From positions 1-64,000 of the forward strand of contig CANIBP010000025.1 of NCBI GenBank assembly GCA_947466075.1: a DNA stretch of 64,000 nucleotides. Direction: 5' to 3'. Source of the DNA: Verrucomicrobiaceae bacterium (lineage in GTDB: Bacteria > Verrucomicrobiota > Verrucomicrobiia > Verrucomicrobiales > Verrucomicrobiaceae). This document shows positions 7,566 through 18,100 of the stretch, piece by piece. Under the pieces are notes generated by a model. That model was not told the DNA's origin, did not search any database, and saw only the letters and a program-made list of their open reading frames with translations. Made by a program: the position numbers and the translations under genes. Position 1 is the stretch's first letter. Each line of letters starts with the position of its first letter.

Positions 7566-8288
7566 TTAGAAGCCAGGACGATATGAACGCGACTTACCAG
7601 TGTATGGATCCACCTGTATAGTGAAGAAATTCTTGGGTAGCGTTTTCATCGTAATCGCCACACCTGAATCGTTAGCAAGCGTCATGAACGATATAGGCAG
7701 AGTTTGATACGACAAAGCTGCCAGTCCAGTCGATGCGGAATCAACTTTACGGCACGATCCATCTGGCATGAAGCGCAGAGCATTATAAATTGCGTCGGTG
7801 CCCGAATAACCGCCGGTCCCTCCTGACCCAGCAGACTGTTTCACGTCAGTAAACCCTTTCCCCATTAAAGCGGGGGAGAGTTCATCATCTTTAATTAGAG
7901 CCACCCCCTCAGGGATTCTCACCAAATTTCCAACAGGTTCGACTGACTCCGTATACGTCCCACCTTTTGAGGTACTGGATGCAACGGAGATTTTGAACAA
8001 TTGATAGGCTCGGTAGGACGTATTTGTCCCTGAAGAGTCCATTTCACCTGCAAAAGCAAAAAATCTTACCTCGACGGGAGCATTATGAGTAAAAGCCAAT
8101 TGCTGTGCTTCCGAAAGGGCCCCAATCAAAGTATCACCAGTTGAAGTAAGCCGACTCGCTTGCAGCGTTCTCGTCAACGCCGGAGTTGAGAATGCCAGAA
8201 GAAGAACAATGATCGTCACGACAACGAGCATTTCAATCAATGTAAAAGCTCGTGCCGCTTTATGTTTTCTTATCAGGTGCTTGTTCAT
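7566..8288 (-). CDS. Pilin-like protein, Verru_Chthon cassette protein D type, 240 aa
   Basis: The N-terminus is a type IV prepilin signal: a 14-residue basic leader ending ARA, then FTLIEMLVVVTIIVLLLAFS. Prepilin peptidase would cut before Phe15; the -1 residue is Ala instead of the usual Gly. The next part, LTSTGDTLIGALSEAQQLAF, resembles GspH/FimT-type minor pseudopilins, which sit at pseudopilus tips. The 3' position in a set A-B-C-D with matching sizes and N-termini fits the Verru_Chthon cassette described by TIGRFAM models from Verrucomicrobium and Chthoniobacter. The function of the cassette is unknown to me. The gene is AT-richer than guaB next door (27 of 60 bases G+C in 7561-7620 versus 36 of 60 in 6001-6060). 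It is the last gene, 43 bases after C. Confidence 0.7.
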   Translation of the reverse strand: MNKHLIRKHKAARAFTLIEMLVVVTIIVLLLAFSTPALTRTLQASRLTSTGDTLIGALSEAQQLAFTHNAPVEVRFFAFAGEMDSSGTNTSYRAYQLFKISVASSTSKGGTYTESVEPVGNLVRIPEGVALIKDDELSPALMGKGFTDVKQSAGSGGTGGYSGTDAIYNALRFMPDGSCRKVDSASTGLAALSYQTLPISFMTLANDSGVAITMKTLPKNFFTIQVDPYTGKSRSYRPGF

Positions 8289-8331
8289 GTGATAAAATTT
8301 ATAAGCCGACCCAGTTCGGCTGGTGTAGAGC

Positions 8332-9507
8332 CTACAGGCTCCAACGGGACTGCTTGAGCGCTAGAGTCGTGGTGAAAACCCGAAAGTTTATTTTCTTGGA
8401 AGTCAGAAATTGTTTTAAAGTTCCAGGCTGATCTTGCGTGCCTTGCAGGTCTTTCGTGAATTCAGAGGCTTTTTTGAACAAGGTGTTGCACTGGGTCACG
8501 ATTGAATCACGCAGTTGAGTGTTTCTTGATAGTTCTTCTCCGGACACTTGATCAATGGCCAGCATCGATATTTTTAAGAGTGGCGGCAGCAAATGCTGAC
8601 TGCCCTGAGAGGAATTTGCCGTTGGCGGTGTCGCTCCTGACTGGGTGATTAATGTGGAATCATAGCTATAATTTGGCGCTATCGAATAAGGGGTTGTGCT
8701 AGTTGTTCCCGGAGGAACCTCCACCTGAGGCGAAATAATTAGGAGCAATATGTTTTCGGCAATCGGACGAGTGAATGCCCTGCTACCTTTGCTTTCGTTG
8801 TTTTTCACAATGCTAACTAACGCACCTGAAGAGTCATCAGTCTGTTGATACCACTGCTTTGAATTGCTGGTGACTGGTCGCAAGCTAGCTCTGTAGATTG
8901 GATTATTTTCAGCGGTCGGACTATATTCCAAAAGGCGGAAACGTGAACGGGTGGGCACAGTGTTAATCTGGTTCAAAAACGTGGGGCGAAATGGAGCATC
9001 ATCCCCCCAAGCAACGAAATATCCGCGGCCACATAGAAGTCCGCTCATGTTCTCCGTATTAACAACTGTGGGTCCTGTCGCGGCCACCAAACTGGTCACT
9101 CCGAGAGGAGCTTGAAAAAATACGCCGTGCCCAGGATAGTCTTTGGCATTAGGCAGACTGGTGAATAAGAAATTTGCAGGTCCAGAGACAAATTGGAGTT
9201 CTGATTTGCGAACATAGCTTTTCGCTTTCTGCACGGTTTGGCCAGCACTATCGGTTGTTAGAACATCGAACTCATTTCCCCAATAGGCATTCAGCGTCGC
9301 CTGAGAAACATTGCGTGACAAGGCATCGAACGCGACGCGCGCTTCGCGGAACTGTGAAACCCTAGAATTAGAACGGACCCAAGTTCGTTGCACGATCGCT
9401 ACCACTTCAGACACCACGAGCATCAAGATGACCAGAAAAGTCATTGAAACCAAAAGCTCAACGAGGGTGAACGCACTCTTGTTGTGCCGCAGGCGGGGAA
9501 AATACAT
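8332..9507 (-). CDS. Pilin-like protein, Verru_Chthon cassette protein C type, 391 aa
   Basis: A basic leader (MYFPRLRHNKSA) is followed by FTLVELLVSMTFLVILMLVV, a type III (PulG/PilW-like) prepilin N-terminus, then RTWVRSNSRVSQFREARVAF as in GspJ/PilW minor pilins. At about 390 residues it is far larger than a normal minor pilin, which fits cassette protein C. The start is uncertain: ATG at 9507 gives a typical 12-residue leader, GTG at 9531 adds 8 residues, and a TTG at 9579 would overlap the end of gene B. No good ribosome-binding site precedes any of them. Like gene D, the residue before the cleavage site is Ala. Probable role: a structural or tip subunit of a pseudopilus-like assembly (inference). 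Confidence 0.65.
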   Translation of the reverse strand: MYFPRLRHNKSAFTLVELLVSMTFLVILMLVVSEVVAIVQRTWVRSNSRVSQFREARVAFDALSRNVSQATLNAYWGNEFDVLTTDSAGQTVQKAKSYVRKSELQFVSGPANFLFTSLPNAKDYPGHGVFFQAPLGVTSLVAATGPTVVNTENMSGLLCGRGYFVAWGDDAPFRPTFLNQINTVPTRSRFRLLEYSPTAENNPIYRASLRPVTSNSKQWYQQTDDSSGALVSIVKNNESKGSRAFTRPIAENILLLIISPQVEVPPGTTSTTPYSIAPNYSYDSTLITQSGATPPTANSSQGSQHLLPPLLKISMLAIDQVSGEELSRNTQLRDSIVTQCNTLFKKASEFTKDLQGTQDQPGTLKQFLTSKKINFRVFTTTLALKQSRWSL

Positions 9508-9557
9508 TTGATTTGTTGGATGATAGTTCACAGCCGTTTCTTTACGAGCTAAGTGTT

Positions 9558-10040
9558 TCAACGAGTCTTTGCCACGCAATAGCTATTCGTCGTGTAGGTG
9601 AGTTGCTTCGTCGGTAGGAACTCAAATTTGGAGGTATTTGAATTGGCGATTCTGATGATCACCTGTTGCAGGTAATTTTGTTTGATCTTCGACTGCTGGG
9701 GGAGGTAGGAGGGTCCCATGAACTCAACTTCAGCTACAAACGTGAGTTCGTCAGATGAGTCTGCCACTTCCGCTGCTTCGTTGTTGTAGTAATAGCGTAT
9801 TTTTTTTCCAATGGTGGGCAACTGCGACCATTGCGTATTCTCAAGGTTACGGATGACCTGCTCCGTGATGCTGCTGTTTGAGATGCTAAGGCTAGTCTTG
9901 CGGGACATTTCCAATCCTTGTGGCAAGAGTCCGAGGAGTGTAATGATGGCCAAAGCTGCAATCGCTACAGCTAGAGCCACCTCAACCAAGGAAAAGCCAC
10001 ACGCACACGCGGTTGGTGATTTTTTAAGCTCTAAGTTCAT
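9558..10040 (-). CDS. Pilin-like protein, Verru_Chthon cassette protein B type, 160 aa
   Basis: The leader ends in the canonical CG and is followed by FSLVEVALAVAIAALAIITL, a PilV/GspI-like prepilin signal with the conserved Glu at +5. LLPQGLEMSRKTS comes next, and the remainder is short and beta-rich. Size and place between A and C match cassette protein B. The ATG at 10040 lies 37 bases after the A stop. Gene C follows with its start near or overlapping the B stop, suggesting one mRNA for A-B-C-D. Confidence 0.7.
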   Translation of the reverse strand: MNLELKKSPTACACGFSLVEVALAVAIAALAIITLLGLLPQGLEMSRKTSLSISNSSITEQVIRNLENTQWSQLPTIGKKIRYYYNNEAAEVADSSDELTFVAEVEFMGPSYLPQQSKIKQNYLQQVIIRIANSNTSKFEFLPTKQLTYTTNSYCVAKTR

Positions 10041-10077
10041 ATAAATTATTTTACTGAAACGAAAACAATGCAGCTAG

Positions 10078-13000
10078 TTATGGGCTGAACCGCTTGCTCT
10101 CGAGTGTTCTGAATCGATAAAAACTCTCAAGCGGCGGTAAAGATAGTGGGTTTGAAGCTGTGGCGTAATCTGGAATAGGCACCGTCCTATCGTTAGGGTC
10201 GATGTAACGTTCTATGAGCGTGGATCCTCGGTACTCACTCAAAACGGCGTCTTTGATCGGATCAAAGATCGCAGCATTCGTGGATCGGGCCTTCTTGAGA
10301 ACTTGGGCCCTCACATGAACACGGAATGTGTTCGTTCGCGTAGTAACACGGCTATAAAGATTGGAGTAGGGCCTTTCCCGCACGTTGTCACCAGTGACCG
10401 AATGAGTTTGCCAGAAATTATCCATGGCCCCCTGTCTACCACTAGCGCTCAGCCCCTTCAAACTGGTGTTGCTTTCCTGTGGGGTCACACGTCCCGTTGT
10501 ATCAGGAATTAAATGGATCTCACAGATCTGACTGGCGGAACGGAACAAGCCGCGCACGCGAGTCAGTGAGTGGTTGGCTCCAGAGGCCTGATTGTTGAAT
10601 TTTTCGTCGAACTGAACAAGAGTCTCCTTCACGTCGATGGGCCGGTGGTAGTAGATGCCGTCTGTCTTTTCGTCCCAGTAGGTGTCCCATGCTGTTCCAG
10701 ATCCGGTAGAGGTCTTGAAAGTTTTGGATTTATAAGGATGGCCACCGAGAATCGGTATAGTGGTGATGTATTCCCCCTTCATGAGAGCATGCAGCGCGGT
10801 GGCACGCCGGATGTTGGTAAACGGCATAATCTGGTAGTTGAGATTAATTCTACCCGCGACCGAGAGTGGCTCACTGATGGCATACGGTTCCACTACTGGC
10901 ATAAAGAACATGTCTAGCAGGAAGTGATCTCTGGGGTTGAAGTCTCCGGGATGACCTTGGCTAACCGGTACGCCACCCGCACCACTGTTAGACTGTGCAT
11001 ATGGCCTGAAAAGAAGCGTTTGCCATGGCTTGCCAGGAAGACTGGATACGACCCCGGCTGCAGGCTGGCCAGAAGAGCCTTCGTTCCATATTCCGGTAGA
11101 TAACGAACCAAACATGACCGGGGAAGAAATGATGCGATTAGGCGTCATGAATACACCACTGCGCCAGTCATCACTGTTATTCCATGGGTTATAGAAATAC
11201 CCAGAGCGATAGTACTTCGTGACATTGTTTCGCGTAAAATTTCCGGCAAAAAAGTTGCCTTCATCAGGCTTGTTCACATATGGACCTAGGCGGGCATTGG
11301 CGATACCAGTATCAAAATCACCGTATCTGTTCGCAGCCTTTCCCCAATCATCATGAGGAGGAAGGTCGGGAGTTCTATAACCATCCGTGGTCGAAGTGCC
11401 AAATTGCACGCCCGCCACCAGCAGTTGGTTGGAACCCGCAGTTGGGAGCTTGTAGCCTGCTTCATCATTGTAGCAGTTGCTAAAGCTGTGAATGAGCTTT
11501 TGATCTGTGGCTGATCCTGTCCACAAAGGGTGCCTCATCCACATAGTGGAAGGAACATCATAACGTGCGGCGATGAGGCGGTAATCCCCACAAGCGGGGA
11601 CCATGGTGCGGATCACGTCGCTGCCTTGCCAACCACCAATACTAGCAGTCTCATCCGGAATAATGCTGGGAGAGTGCCACGCGCCCCCAATGCCGGTGTT
11701 AATTCCGACACCGGCTGCAGCGGTATCCAACCGCCCGCGCAACGTCTGCCTAAGGGCCGAATCAGGGGTGCCTGGTGGATATGGAGTGGGATTCTGCAGC
11801 CAGAAGGGTGGCTTAACGGGAGTATAATTCGGATTCACCTGACCATCCAAGCGCCCGAGGCAGCCCTGACTATTAAAGCACCACCAATGCGGCCCCTGAA
11901 CCGATCGATAATAATTCATGCGACCAAAGGAATCCGGAATAGCGCGGTAATTCACTTCTGGCATGACTGGATTGCCTTTTTCAGAGCTGTAAACCAGTGA
12001 GGGAACGGGCAAGGCGGAATCTTGAAACTTAATCCGAATGATCTGAATTGGCTGGCGCGACTGCCCCGTATAATCGTGCTTGTCATAAATTTTGACGATC
12101 AACTCACCCGTGCCGAAGCTAAGCTGCATGGGTTGATTTCTTTTGACGGTGATGTAGTTGCTAGACAGCCCGTAATTGGTGAGGGCGTTATGCCCCGAGG
12201 TATTTCCAGTAATGAAGCCCGGGTCGCTGGGCATCAGCACTTGGCCGGTGCCACTGATGGGGCGACTATCACGTCCGCCACTCATGGCTGCAGGTCCAGC
12301 ATGCCCGCCGAAGGAATACACATTCTGCGCTTCAAAAAGATTGCCGTTCGATTTGACCACAACGTCAGAGGTGGTGTCGAAAAGCGCCTGACCATTTAGC
12401 TTCATGCCAGCGATGAAATTTCCATCCAGAACGATAGCCCATTCTGGAAAAAACTTGGTCCAACCCAGCATGGGGCAGAAGCTTTCCATGGTAAATAGAG
12501 CCTGCACCCGTTTCTCATCCGCCAAAAGGGGCGTGTTGTTGGGTAAAGTCATGTTCCAATTGTTTGGATCATACCCTGGGTGCTTAGAGGGGTGAAATTG
12601 ATTGGTGCCTGCCGGTGTGCTGGGATCTACACCATAGAGAATCGGAGGAGTGGCCGAACCCAAGAGAGGTGGAAAATTGGAATACCAACGTGCTTCACCC
12701 GCTGGTAGGTTGAATTTCGTCCCGTATGCTTGGGCATTGGTCTGAATCGACATACCTCCGCTCTGCCCGTCGATGGTGGGATTTGCACGAGGCGCTGTGC
12801 CCCCACCGCTAGTCTGGCCATTAAAGTTGACCGCATATGCGTCATTGAGACCATCTGCCGTGCAAATAAACTGCAAACCTACTTCCGAGAGAGTAAACAT
12901 GCGCCCAAACCCACGGTAGCTGGTATTGCCTTTCTGCCAAACGGCAGGCGTCACCTGCCCATGGCCGGGCACCACACCTGAATTGTCTGAGTTTACGCGG

Positions 13001-14961
13001 TTGGTGCCAGTTTCCAGAGAACCTGTGGCGGCCGGGGTGATTCGTTGGTTGGTGTAGGTGAGGTAGGTATTGGCAAGGTTGTCGGCTTCCGCATAGAGCG
13101 CAGTGCTGCTCTTGCCATTGGCGCTCATGCCATTATTGCCACGAGCAAGGACACCATCGTACAAATTGGTGCAGCGAATGTAATCAAAGAACTGCACTGC
13201 AAGTTGTGCAACGTTGTTTGCCCCGTACTTAGTGACATAGTTCTGCGCACTGGATCCAAGGCTGGAGGTCTGCGGCCAAGTGAGGGTCGCCATCTGTGCA
13301 TAGAGGAGGTTCAACAACGAACTGTTACGCTGTAGTCCCTGAGACGATGAATATTGAGTCGAAGCCCCAGTAACATCGTGAGTGGCATGATGGGCCTGTG
13401 CGCGGCGAAAAATATAGCTGTTTGGGATAGCGGCTCCAGCTGTGGTTCCACGGAGAGTGGCACAAAGAGCAATGGTTTGGTCATAACTGGTTCGGTATTT
13501 CGTGCCCATCGATTCATCCGCCACCGGCCAAACCGCTATCCGGGGAAGTCCGAACATGGTAAACTCAGGGGCACGGCTATGTGCAGTCAGGAAGAAGCGA
13601 GTGCGTTCCAGAGTGTCATGGTCAAAAATATCACGCCCGTTGGGCATGGTCCACTTGTTGGCCTGCCTACCTTTGGTGTTGTATGCGGAGTCCTGAAAAA
13701 GCAATTCATCCACGTTCGCAAAAAGCCGTTCAGCGGCCACGGTCGAAACGTTGAGTAATTGTGCGTTGGCGGTTTCCCCATTGGCGGACGAAAAGTCATC
13801 CAAGGCAAAAGGCAAGGTTCCCGCCTGCGAACCACCGGACGCGATTTTCGGCGCGACATCGTAGATGTAATTCTTGATCGCGAGAATGTTGTTCTTGGTC
13901 AAACCCGATGCCGGGTTAAAGGGATCCAAACTCAGGTTTGGTGCCAATACTGAGCTTAGCGCCACTGTGGCAGGGTGTCCGGGATAGCGCTGATACTCTC
14001 CAGTAGAGGGCGGGAAATTGGCCCAGTTATAATCCCGGGCGTGATAGTAAAACGGCGGTGCGCTGAAGGTGGGTTCGGCTGCCGTGTTGATGTTCACTTT
14101 ACAGGACTCATCGTCTGTCCAAAAAGCCACCCGTCCCACGATAGGATTGCTGGTAGAAAGCACCACACCACTCGTGCTGGGGACAAATGTGTTTGAAGCG
14201 TCCAACGTTCCCATGCTACCATCTTGAAGTATGTATATCCATTCAACCGGCATCGGAAGTCTTAACTGTGTCGGATCCGAGACATCCGAAGGACGGAGCA
14301 CTTCATTGTAAGTTACCGAATTTCCAGCTCCTGTAGGAGTGATTTTGTCATAGGAAAAACCTTCTACCTGTGTGGTTTGCTGCGTAGATGAAGGCGTCTG
14401 TGAACCAAGAAAGTTATAAGCCGCACGGGGATCAATAACAGGGAAAAAGACAGCAGGTGCCGCGGCTGAAGCAGTTGTAGCCAAAGAGGGTCTGATGACT
14501 GGGTCATTTAGATCCACGTAACGTGCTGTCAAAGTTTTCCAATTGGTCGGAACCTGCTCACTTGCGGCAAATAAGACGGTTTCAGCCGAGCCTGTCACCT
14601 TCATGTTTGAGCTCGAGAAAAGTTTGTAAGCAGATTTGAAGGAGCCATCTGCATTGTACACACGCACCATTCCTGGTTGGGTCACATGAAATGCTTTGTT
14701 GGTGTACGAATACTCGCTGTTGTTGTTTACCGGATCGTAATGCCCGTTCTGAATCTGGGCCTGCACGACGGAAGTTGCCGTATCCCCCAGTTGTTTGGCT
14801 GACCGCGCTGCGACGTAACCCAAAGTGGATTTATACTCGGTCCGGGTCACCGAAAAAATGGCCACCATGAGGATGGTGATGAGTGCCACGGAGGTGATCA
14901 CCATGATGAGAGCCATGGCTTGCTTTTTTGCCTGAGAGGCCTTGTAGAGCGGGGTTTTCAT
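10078..14961 (-). CDS. Verru_Chthon cassette protein A type, PilX/GspK-like giant, 1627 aa
   Basis: The N-terminus MKTPLYKASQAKKQ is followed by AMALIMVITSVALITILMVA, then IFSVTRTEYKSTLGYVAARS. This is the pattern of PilX/GspK-type subunits, whose leader precedes a helix starting A/G-x-A-L. The rest of the protein is very large for that class and has many Asn, Gly, Pro and aromatic residues (for example WTDDESCKVNINTA near residue 280, a GspK-like phrase), suggesting an extracellular body. The ATG at 14961 has GGAA about 8 bases upstream. It is the first gene of the cassette, 145 bases downstream of the giant repeat gene on the same strand. Family assignment is by size, position and N-terminus; activity is unknown. 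Confidence 0.7.
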   Translation of the reverse strand: MKTPLYKASQAKKQAMALIMVITSVALITILMVAIFSVTRTEYKSTLGYVAARSAKQLGDTATSVVQAQIQNGHYDPVNNNSEYSYTNKAFHVTQPGMVRVYNADGSFKSAYKLFSSSNMKVTGSAETVLFAASEQVPTNWKTLTARYVDLNDPVIRPSLATTASAAAPAVFFPVIDPRAAYNFLGSQTPSSTQQTTQVEGFSYDKITPTGAGNSVTYNEVLRPSDVSDPTQLRLPMPVEWIYILQDGSMGTLDASNTFVPSTSGVVLSTSNPIVGRVAFWTDDESCKVNINTAAEPTFSAPPFYYHARDYNWANFPPSTGEYQRYPGHPATVALSSVLAPNLSLDPFNPASGLTKNNILAIKNYIYDVAPKIASGGSQAGTLPFALDDFSSANGETANAQLLNVSTVAAERLFANVDELLFQDSAYNTKGRQANKWTMPNGRDIFDHDTLERTRFFLTAHSRAPEFTMFGLPRIAVWPVADESMGTKYRTSYDQTIALCATLRGTTAGAAIPNSYIFRRAQAHHATHDVTGASTQYSSSQGLQRNSSLLNLLYAQMATLTWPQTSSLGSSAQNYVTKYGANNVAQLAVQFFDYIRCTNLYDGVLARGNNGMSANGKSSTALYAEADNLANTYLTYTNQRITPAATGSLETGTNRVNSDNSGVVPGHGQVTPAVWQKGNTSYRGFGRMFTLSEVGLQFICTADGLNDAYAVNFNGQTSGGGTAPRANPTIDGQSGGMSIQTNAQAYGTKFNLPAGEARWYSNFPPLLGSATPPILYGVDPSTPAGTNQFHPSKHPGYDPNNWNMTLPNNTPLLADEKRVQALFTMESFCPMLGWTKFFPEWAIVLDGNFIAGMKLNGQALFDTTSDVVVKSNGNLFEAQNVYSFGGHAGPAAMSGGRDSRPISGTGQVLMPSDPGFITGNTSGHNALTNYGLSSNYITVKRNQPMQLSFGTGELIVKIYDKHDYTGQSRQPIQIIRIKFQDSALPVPSLVYSSEKGNPVMPEVNYRAIPDSFGRMNYYRSVQGPHWWCFNSQGCLGRLDGQVNPNYTPVKPPFWLQNPTPYPPGTPDSALRQTLRGRLDTAAAGVGINTGIGGAWHSPSIIPDETASIGGWQGSDVIRTMVPACGDYRLIAARYDVPSTMWMRHPLWTGSATDQKLIHSFSNCYNDEAGYKLPTAGSNQLLVAGVQFGTSTTDGYRTPDLPPHDDWGKAANRYGDFDTGIANARLGPYVNKPDEGNFFAGNFTRNNVTKYYRSGYFYNPWNNSDDWRSGVFMTPNRIISSPVMFGSLSTGIWNEGSSGQPAAGVVSSLPGKPWQTLLFRPYAQSNSGAGGVPVSQGHPGDFNPRDHFLLDMFFMPVVEPYAISEPLSVAGRINLNYQIMPFTNIRRATALHALMKGEYITTIPILGGHPYKSKTFKTSTGSGTAWDTYWDEKTDGIYYHRPIDVKETLVQFDEKFNNQASGANHSLTRVRGLFRSASQICEIHLIPDTTGRVTPQESNTSLKGLSASGRQGAMDNFWQTHSVTGDNVRERPYSNLYSRVTTRTNTFRVHVRAQVLKKARSTNAAIFDPIKDAVLSEYRGSTLIERYIDPNDRTVPIPDYATASNPLSLPPLESFYRFRTLESKRFSP

Positions 14962-15055
14962 GAGTGGCAGTTCCTGAAAGGTTGGGCTGAATTTAATGAA
15001 TTTGACATCATTCTATAAATTTCCGCTCGATCGCGCAAGGTGTTTATAATGTAAT

Positions 15056-15071
15056 GACAAAATGCGTGCCA
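15056..15071 (-). promoter_or_regulatory. Sigma-54-like promoter (-24/-12) for the pilin cassette
   Basis: On the minus strand TGGCAC at 15071-15066 is followed by five bases and TTGTC at 15060-15056. The GG and the -12 dinucleotide are 10 bases apart, as sigma-54 requires. The -24 element is a perfect match; the -12 element has GT in place of GC. Transcription would start near 15045, leaving a leader of about 85 bases before the cassette A ATG. Many type IV pilin genes use sigma-54, which fits. The mismatch keeps confidence moderate. Confidence 0.45.
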
Positions 15072-15106
15072 TTACCAACCTTAGAATTGCAATTTCTCCC
15101 ATCCCT

Positions 15107-18100
15107 TCAGCAGAGACCGGGGCGACGGCGCCTTCTCCATGCCAGAGACATGAGGCCAAGCAGCAAGAGGACCAGACGGCCAGGCTCCGGCACGGCCACT
15201 GTGATCGTTCCTTGCGTGTAGAGGTTGTTCAAGTCCCAGAATTTGCCTGAGAGGGCACCCAAATCCGGCAGATCCGCAAAATTCTGCGAATAGGCACCCG
15301 TCAAGTTGCTGAAGGTGCTAGTCGGGGAGATGGTTGCCCAGTCGATGAGTTTCCAAGAGTCCCCAACGTTAAAGTTGGCTGGTACAAGTCCATTGACCGC
15401 CGAGACTTTCAAGATCGATCCGGTAAGATCTATCGATGAAGTCCCAATGCCTGATTTGGTAATGATAAGACGATCTGCCTCAGCGAATGTGTTGCCCCCC
15501 TGATTGAGTAACAAGTCTATCCTCAAAACTCCCGCCAATGTGATATCGGCTCCATTTTGAAGATTAATGGTTAGAGTTTGGGCAACGGCACTTCCAGATG
15601 TGCCAATACTCAACTCAGCTGCTGGTGCGGCAGGGAAAACTGAGGCGGCTTGGACATCCAGCTTATTGGCGTTTCCATCAATGGTGATACTACCAGTGCC
15701 ACCGAGGCTCGCGCCAGCCATTACGGTGACAGACCCTGTGCCGGTTCCCGAACCTGAACTGTTATTCACTAGGAGCGTGCCGCCCAAGACCGTGGTGCCT
15801 CCATGGTATGTATTTGCACCCTCTAGTGAAGCTACGCCTGTGCCGGTTTTGAGCAAAGCGAGCATATCATCCGTGGGCCCCGATCCAGTGCCGCCCTGAG
15901 CCTCGGCGATGAGTCCTGAAAATTTCATTCCAGTTCCTGTCGTCGCAGTCGAGTCGAGAGTCAGTGTTTTAACCTCCTGCGTATTCGCGGATAGATTCTG
16001 TAAGGTGACATTACCGCTGAAGGTTACAGAACTTGTAGCGGAGATTTTCGTTGTGCCGAAACCATTCGCGTTAACATCAATGTTTTGCCCAACAGAGTTC
16101 ACACCACTCGAAACTGAAAGGGTGACATCCGGATTGGCCTTGTCTTCAAGCCAATGAACCGGGTCCGTACCTTCAAAGGTCAGCAGCGTATTGGTGTATG
16201 AGGCGCCTGCGGGGTTGGTGATGGTGAAGCGAGTACCATCAATGATGCCTGATACGTACGTTCCATCCAGAATACCGTTGCCTGAAACTTTGGTGCCCAC
16301 GCTCAGGCCCGCCGTGGAAGCAACGACAACTGTCTGACTGTTACCGGTCAAGTTACCGGAGGTCGTAGCATTGACCATGTTCACATTCGGCGATGCCATG
16401 AAAAGGGTGGATGTGCTGCTGTTCACATAAACCTGACTGCCATAAAGCATATTGGCGGATGTGCTAAAATCGCTGGTTCGCACCAAATTCATGGTGCCAT
16501 CCGCATTCACCTGAGCTACGCGATAGATACCATTGCGCTCAGGGCTGCTAATCTCGTCCTTGACCAGAATGCGAGTGCTTAGACCGGTATATGAGAGATT
16601 AGTGGAACTGCCAGCGGCGGTCGAATTGGTGGAGATTTCGAACTGAGTTGAGCTATTGATTTTAGTAATGATCGTGCCGGCGGCAATACCTGCTCCACTC
16701 ACCAAAGTACCGACGTAAAGCGAGGAAGTGTCTCCACTGTTGAGGGAAACAACATTGGAACCAGATCCCCAGGTTGAAGCCAATGTCGAAGTGCGGCCAA
16801 GGGCATCCGCCACAATGTTGGTTCCACCCAGGTTAGCGTTAACATTGTAGAAAGCACCTGGGCCAACATTCGCACCGCCAATTGAATCAACGGTTCCACT
16901 TCCATTTGCCAGAAAAAGCCCGCCAAGAGAACTAGTGTTGTCTGCGATGAAGGAGACCGCTCTCTCAACGCCTAGAACAGAACCACCTGCGGTGGCGAAA
17001 TCCACATTAGTAAGGGTAAATGTAGCGTCCCCCAGTTCAATCGTGGTTCCGGAGATCGCCGTATTGTTGGCGACCTCAAGCGTCCCGTTGCGCACCACGG
17101 AAGCACCACTGATGGCCAATCCGGTGGTGCCGGACAAAGTCCCATAGTTATTGGTGGCGTTGGAAAGTTTCATGGTGCCGCCGCCCAGAAGGGTGAAGCC
17201 GCCTGTACCAGAAATCTGCCCGCTGTAGTCCACCGTGGAGCCACTGGGCATCGAGAACAGCACATTGTTATCCGCAGAACGCTGCAGCGAAACGGTGCCT
17301 GTAACCGATGTTAAAGCGCTGGATCCCTTGAAGACCGAAATACCTTCAAAATTCAGGCTGCCAAACGTTAATGGGTTGGCCATGGTAGACCCACGGAAGT
17401 CCAGCACCAACGCTTCCTGCGTGGAGCGCGTATCGGTAGTCGTGCCCACACCGACTGCGCCAGCAGCGGAGAAGGAGGTGTTGCTCGAGCCAATCAAAGA
17501 ACCTTCTGCCAGAACAGTTCCTCCGGCATAAGTATTTGCGCCCGAAAGCTGCAGAACGCCATGTCCACCTTTGATCAAGGTGCCGTTAACACCCGAGATC
17601 ACACCACTCAGAACCGCATCAACCGTCGTTGAGCTATTGCCACTGGTGACCTCAACAAGTCGTGACTTACGTCCCAAATCAACGCTATTGACCAGCGTTA
17701 TCGTCTTGTCGGAATCCTGCGCACCGAGAAGGAGGGAATCATTGTCCGGCACGAAACTTGGTGCCCCCCATACCAGGGTAGCGCCGCTGCCGCCAAGGTT
17801 GACACTACGATTCGCTGTATAAGCGGCAAACCCGCCGCTGGAGGTCCAGTCAACCTGAGTGGCTCCATTGCCCAGAGTGCGCACAAAATCTCCAGAATTC
17901 AGGCCGAGAACACCCCCGTCCAAACGCAGGTGGCTGTTGGCAGGAAGAGCCGTTGGGGAATCGAGACGCAGCACCCCGTTCTGAACGTAGGTAGTGCCGG
18001 AGTAGGTGTTGGTCCCGGAAAGCGCCGTGGTCCCATCTCCTGCCTGAATCAAGTTCACCACACGATTGGCAGCCGTGTTGTTAGCGATGACGGAACTGAT

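Noticed and set aside
15002..15050. TTGACA (15002-15007) and TATAAT (15045-15050) on the plus strand
   Set aside because: The two boxes are 37 bases apart, too far for one promoter, and no plus-strand gene follows.
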